From Acidobacteriota bacterium (GTDB taxonomy: Bacteria; Acidobacteriota; UBA6911; JACQSX01): a stretch of DNA of 9,170 nt. The first letter of the stretch is position 1, and each line of letters starts with the position of its first letter. A model generated the notes under the pieces. The model was not told the origin of the DNA. It ran no database searches and worked only from the letters and a program-made list of their open reading frames with translations. This document shows, in pieces, positions 6,146-9,170 of this stretch. The DNA is taken from assembly GCA_016199665.1 (NCBI GenBank), contig JACQGG010000204.1, forward strand, positions 1 to 9,170, written 5' to 3'. The position numbers and the translations under genes are program-made.

Positions 6146-7447
6146 ATGACTGAAAAGCAGCTTGACGACGCGATTGTGGGACGAGCCGGCCGAGACGGCG
6201 CCGCGCTCATGCGGGGGTGGTTCGATCAATTGAGCGAAACGGGCCGGCAGGGAGGACATGCAGCCTATGTCTTCGTGATGGGGAGCATGGCCGAGATTCT
6301 GAGGACGTTCGACATTCCCATGATTTTTCCCGAGATCAACTCCCTGCAGACCGCCGTTCGAAAAGTGGCGCACGAGTATATTAATGAGGCCGAAGACTAC
6401 GGGTACTCCACCGACATCTGCGGTTACGTCAAGGCGGACGTAGGGTTGCAGTTGCGGGGAGGCGCGCATCCGGCCGGCCCCATTCCCAAGCCTACGCTGA
6501 CCGTTCTGACCAACGCCTGCAACACCTACCTCAAGTGGGCGGAGATTTGGGAGCGCATGTATCACATCCCGGTTTTCACCCTGGACATTCCCGGGAGCCG
6601 TTCGGCCCACATCCAAAGCCGTCCTGGAGACCTGGACTTTGAACGGGAGCACCGCTACGTGCTGGTTCAAATTCAAGAGCTGATCGAGCTGTGCGAAAAA
6701 TTGACCGGCACTGCATTCGACATTGACCGGCTGCGGGTTGTCTTGAAGCACTGCAACGAAATGAACCGGTGCTGGAAGCGCGCCATTGAACTGAACCAGG
6801 CACGGCCCGCCGTCTTCAACGCGCTCACCGATGGAACGGTCTACCTGGGTCTGGCCAATGCTTTTCGCGGCAGCGAGGAGGGCGCGCAATACTTTCGTCA
6901 ACTGGTCGAAGAGCTGGAATACAAAGTCGAGCATGGAATTGGAACCGTGATCCCGGAAAAATACCGCCTTATTTTTGTGGGCGTGCCGTGCTATCCGCTT
7001 TTTCGGCGCTTCAACGAGATGTTCAGCGAACCGGGAGGGGCGTTTGTGAATTCAACGTACCTCTGGTTCGCGTCCGGAGGGGCGAACCTGGGTTTTGAAT
7101 TTGATCTGAACCGGCCCCTGGAAAGTCTGGCGGAAGGGGTCCTGATTAGCGCCAGAGAGGCGATGGACGCCATGTTTTTCCAGGATCAGGCGCTCATCAA
7201 GATGGTCGAACGCTTCCATGTCGACGGCATTGTCTTCCATCCGGTCAAAAGCTGCCGCACGGTATCAACCGGCCTGGCCGACACGCGGCGCGTCTTGATG
7301 ACCAAGGATATTCCCAGCCTGTTTATTGAGTCTGACATGATGGACCGTCGTGTTGTATCTGAGGCTCAGTTGAAAAATCGCATCGATGCCTTTTTCGAAG
7401 GGCTGGTGACTCGAAAACTGCAGGCAGCGATCCAAGCGGGGAGGTGA
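6146..7447 (+). CDS. bcrB: Benzoyl-CoA reductase, class I, beta-type subunit (BcrB/BzdO/BadE-like)
   Basis: A 433-residue protein of the same family as its upstream neighbour, with the larger size typical of BcrB/BzdO (about 435-450 residues). Candidate cluster-ligating cysteines are C92 (STDICGYVKADVG), C125 (LTNACNTYLKW) and C370 (HPVKSCRTVS). The C-terminal FIESDMMDRR (393-402) is the characteristic acidic motif of this family. It should bind the aromatic CoA ester and pair with BcrC, so the ring receives electrons from their two [4Fe-4S] clusters. The gene starts 17 bp after bcrC, with GAGAGG at 6131-6136 and 9 nt spacing, so it is clearly co-transcribed. Its stop TGA lies inside the ribosome site of the next gene, which suggests translational coupling. 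All expected motifs are present and there is no sign of truncation. Confidence 0.9.
   Translation: MTEKQLDDAIVGRAGRDGAALMRGWFDQLSETGRQGGHAAYVFVMGSMAEILRTFDIPMIFPEINSLQTAVRKVAHEYINEAEDYGYSTDICGYVKADVGLQLRGGAHPAGPIPKPTLTVLTNACNTYLKWAEIWERMYHIPVFTLDIPGSRSAHIQSRPGDLDFEREHRYVLVQIQELIELCEKLTGTAFDIDRLRVVLKHCNEMNRCWKRAIELNQARPAVFNALTDGTVYLGLANAFRGSEEGAQYFRQLVEELEYKVEHGIGTVIPEKYRLIFVGVPCYPLFRRFNEMFSEPGGAFVNSTYLWFASGGANLGFEFDLNRPLESLAEGVLISAREAMDAMFFQDQALIKMVERFHVDGIVFHPVKSCRTVSTGLADTRRVLMTKDIPSLFIESDMMDRRVVSEAQLKNRIDAFFEGLVTRKLQAAIQAGR
7440..7447 (+). promoter_or_regulatory. Full-length Shine-Dalgarno that fixes the start of the first ATPase gene
   Basis: GGAGGTGA is a complete complement to the typical 3' end of 16S rRNA and lies 5 nt before the ATG at 7453. 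The in-frame GTG at 7444 falls inside this site and is therefore not the start. The TGA of the upstream gene is part of the same site. Confidence 0.8.
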
Positions 7448-7452
7448 GAGCA

Positions 7453-8271
7453 ATGGCCCACTCGGCGGGAGTTGATGTAGGTTCCACGCAGACCAAGGCA
7501 GTGATTCTCAATGAGGAGCGCCGGATCGTGGGTCGCGCGCTGATCGATACGGGCGCCAACGTCATTGCCGCCGCGGACAGGGCATACCACGAGGCGATGC
7601 AAGACGCGCAACTCAACGAGACAGCCGTCGAATATGTTGTCGGGACCGGCTATGGCCGCTACCGCGTCACCTTCGGCAACGCCCAGGTTACCGAAATCAG
7701 TTGCCACGGACGGGGTGCAGTTCACATGTTCCCACGCACCCGATCTGTCATTGATATGGGAGGGCAGGACACAAAAGCCATTCGGGTCAGCGCAACGGGC
7801 GAAATCCTGGACTTCTGCATGAACGACAAGTGCGCCGCCGGTACGGGGCGTTTCCTGGGAGCGGCCGCCTCGGCCCTGGATATCCCGCTGGCGGAACTGG
7901 GAGTGACGGCTTTGCGCGCCGACAAGCCGGTCAAAATCAGTACGACGTGCACGGTTTTCGCTGAGTCGGAAGTGGTCTCCTGGCTTGGCAAAGGAAAGCG
8001 CATCGAGGACATTCTGCTCGGAGTGCATCAGTCCATTGCCAAGCGTTCCATCGGCCTGCTGCGACGGGTCGGGATCGAAGAAGAAGTGTCATTCACGGGT
8101 GGAGTGGCAAAAAACATCGGCATGATTTCAGTCCTCAATGAGGCCCTGGGGCTCAAAATGAATGTCAGCGAAGATTCGCATTTCATGGGGGCTCTGGGAG
8201 CGGCGCTCTTTGCCATGGACCACATTCTGGCCGACCGCAAGGTGGCTGAGAAGGCGGAGTCAAAGTCATGA
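7453..8271 (+). CDS. Benzoyl-CoA reductase ATPase/activase subunit 1 (BadF/BadG/BcrA/BcrD family, HgdC-like)
   Basis: With the start at ATG 7453 the protein has 272 residues. It is an ASKHA-fold ATPase: phosphate-1 motif GVDVGSTQTK (6-15), DMGGQDTK (101-108), and TGGVAKN (215-221) near the adenosine site. The family cysteines are C127 in MNDKCAAGTGRF and C166 in STTCTVFAESEV. Each subunit provides two of the four ligands of a [4Fe-4S] cluster held between two ATPase subunits. ATP hydrolysis drives electrons from ferredoxin to the BcrB/BcrC module. The sequence keeps every motif of the HgdC activator, more closely than the next gene does. By length and position it corresponds to BcrD or BzdP, but I cannot separate these with confidence, so no symbol is given. 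It overlaps the next gene by 4 bp (ATGA). Confidence 0.92.
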   Translation: MAHSAGVDVGSTQTKAVILNEERRIVGRALIDTGANVIAAADRAYHEAMQDAQLNETAVEYVVGTGYGRYRVTFGNAQVTEISCHGRGAVHMFPRTRSVIDMGGQDTKAIRVSATGEILDFCMNDKCAAGTGRFLGAAASALDIPLAELGVTALRADKPVKISTTCTVFAESEVVSWLGKGKRIEDILLGVHQSIAKRSIGLLRRVGIEEEVSFTGGVAKNIGMISVLNEALGLKMNVSEDSHFMGALGAALFAMDHILADRKVAEKAESKS

Positions 8272-9116
8272 CATATACAGCAGGAATCGACGTCGGCTCA
8301 ACGTACGCGAAAGCAGTCTTGCTTGGAGAGAACCGCCGGATTGTTGCGCGAGCGATGGCGCCCACCGGTTTTCGATTGGGTGAGGTGGCCGAGCGGGTCT
8401 ATCAACGCGCTCTGGAGGAGGCGGGACTTACAAAAGAGGATGTCGCCTATGTAGTGGCGACGGGGTTTGGCCGCCACCAGGTCGGCTTCAGCGACGTTCA
8501 GGTCACCGACCTGACCGCCGGCGCCCAGGGAGCCAGTTTCTTCTTCCCGGGGACGCGCACGGTGCTGGACGTGGGAGGGCAGACGATGAAAGCCACCCTC
8601 CTCACGGAAGGGGCCAAAGTCAAGTCTTTCAGGCTCAACGATAAATGCGCCGCGGGTACCGGCGCCTTCCTCGAAAAGACGGCGCGCTACATGGGCTTTA
8701 CCGTTGAGGAAATCGGGCCCCTGGTGTCTACCTCCAGGCAGGCTGTGCCCATTTCCGGTGTATGCGCCGTCTTTGCCGAATCCGAAGTCATCAATCAACT
8801 CTCTCTGGGAAGCTCCCCGGGCGACATTATGCACGGCGCCATTGCGTCTTTGGTCGATCGCTCCGTCCAGTTGATGAAACGCGCCCGGATGGAGCCAGAG
8901 TTTACTTTGATTGGAGGCATCCTGCGGTTTGAGACAATGGTCCGCGTCATGCGCGAACAACTGGGAGCGGGAGTCAATGTTCCCGAGGGGGATCTGGTTC
9001 AGTTCACGTCCGCGCTGGGTGCGGCGGCGTTGGCACAGGGTAGGTTGCGCAAACTCGCACAGGAGGAAAGCCGGGCGGGTCAGATGAGTGTTCCTCCTCC
9101 CTCGCCGGTGGCCTAG
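8268..9116 (+). CDS. Benzoyl-CoA reductase ATPase/activase subunit 2 (BadF/BadG/BcrA/BcrD family)
   Basis: A 282-residue paralogue of the preceding ATPase; the two align almost without gaps. It has GIDVGSTYAK (6-15) and the cluster cysteines C127 (LNDKCAAGTGAF) and C166 (SGVCAVFAESEV) at identical positions. It differs where the first subunit has GGQD: here DVGGQTMK (101-108) carries T106. It also has IGGILRF (215-221) in place of TGGVAKN. The two subunits should form the heterodimer that shares one [4Fe-4S] cluster. It probably corresponds to BcrA/BzdQ, but BcrA of Thauera is about 440 residues, so this short form fits the Azoarcus Bzd arrangement better. The start is the ATG of the ATGA overlap, with GGAG 8 nt upstream. 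The last dozen residues are Pro/Ser-rich and look like a loose tail. Confidence 0.92.
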   Translation: MTYTAGIDVGSTYAKAVLLGENRRIVARAMAPTGFRLGEVAERVYQRALEEAGLTKEDVAYVVATGFGRHQVGFSDVQVTDLTAGAQGASFFFPGTRTVLDVGGQTMKATLLTEGAKVKSFRLNDKCAAGTGAFLEKTARYMGFTVEEIGPLVSTSRQAVPISGVCAVFAESEVINQLSLGSSPGDIMHGAIASLVDRSVQLMKRARMEPEFTLIGGILRFETMVRVMREQLGAGVNVPEGDLVQFTSALGAAALAQGRLRKLAQEESRAGQMSVPPPSPVA

Positions 9117-9170
9117 CCTAAGTTCGTCACCGAACCGCGACCGTCAGGGAGCGGCGCGGAATTTCAATGA
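9117..9170 (+). other. Short tail after the reductase operon
   Basis: These 54 bp follow the TAG stop. I see no hairpin with a T-tract before the edge, so the operon may continue. An ATG at 9167 after a GGGAG (9149-9153) could be the start of a further gene, but only one codon is visible and the spacing is long. Confidence 0.3.

Noticed and set aside
6038..6934. 298-codon minus-strand ORF
   Set aside because: It is antisense to the BcrC/BcrB-like genes and has no ribosome site or recognisable domain.
4965..9116. 2-hydroxyacyl-CoA dehydratase operon
   Set aside because: Two different activator-type ATPases are encoded, whereas dehydratases use a single homodimeric activator; subunit sizes also fit benzoyl-CoA reductase. 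Phylogeny would settle it.
1..9170. CRISPR arrays, tRNA or rRNA genes, insertion sequences
   Set aside because: I saw no regularly spaced repeats, no tRNA- or rRNA-like segments, and no transposase or terminal inverted repeats.

Overview
The window carries two divergent blocks of what looks like an anaerobic, respiring bacterium with an exported molybdenum enzyme and an oxygen-independent route for aromatic compounds. A consensus sigma-70 promoter and strong Shine-Dalgarno sequences argue for a bacterium. The Tat-exported molybdoenzyme and the c-type cytochrome lipoprotein suggest a cell with a periplasm. Base composition looks fairly GC-rich. I cannot name the phylum from sequence alone.

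Left block (minus strand, 3761 to 1 and beyond the window edge): a 550-residue secreted protein with two CxxCH haem c sites and a C-terminal ethylbenzene-dehydrogenase-gamma-like (EB_dh) haem b domain. It is followed after 137 bp by the first 657 residues of a Tat-exported molybdopterin catalytic subunit of the DMSO reductase superfamily, type II (NarG/NxrA/EbdA branch). The C-terminus, and any iron-sulfur beta subunit and chaperone, lie outside the window. Together they would form a periplasmic Mo/FeS/haem oxidoreductase. Its substrate cannot be read from the sequence: nitrite/nitrate, an oxyanion, or hydroxylation of a hydrocarbon side chain are all possible.

Middle (3762-4133): a divergent regulatory region with a candidate minus-strand promoter, an 11-bp direct repeat and an 8-bp inverted repeat. 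It is followed by a stand-alone class I glutamine amidotransferase (4134-4832, plus).

Right block (plus strand, 4965-9116): a compact four-gene operon encoding a complete class I (ATP-dependent) benzoyl-CoA reductase: two iron-sulfur substrate-reducing subunits (BcrC- and BcrB-like) and two different BadF/BadG/BcrA/BcrD-type ATPase subunits. Both ATPases are short (272 and 282 residues), as in the Azoarcus Bzd type and unlike the Thauera type, where BcrA is about 440 residues. A near-perfect sigma-70 promoter drives the operon, and a TetR-like palindrome overlaps its predicted start site.

Working model (inference): the ATPase pair uses ATP hydrolysis to push low-potential electrons into the BcrC/BcrB pair, which dearomatises benzoyl-CoA or a substituted analogue. 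The neighbouring periplasmic molybdoenzyme may act upstream by oxygen-independent oxidation of an alkyl side chain, or may simply be a respiratory enzyme. The electron-donating ferredoxin, the CoA ligase and the ring-cleavage enzymes are not in this window.
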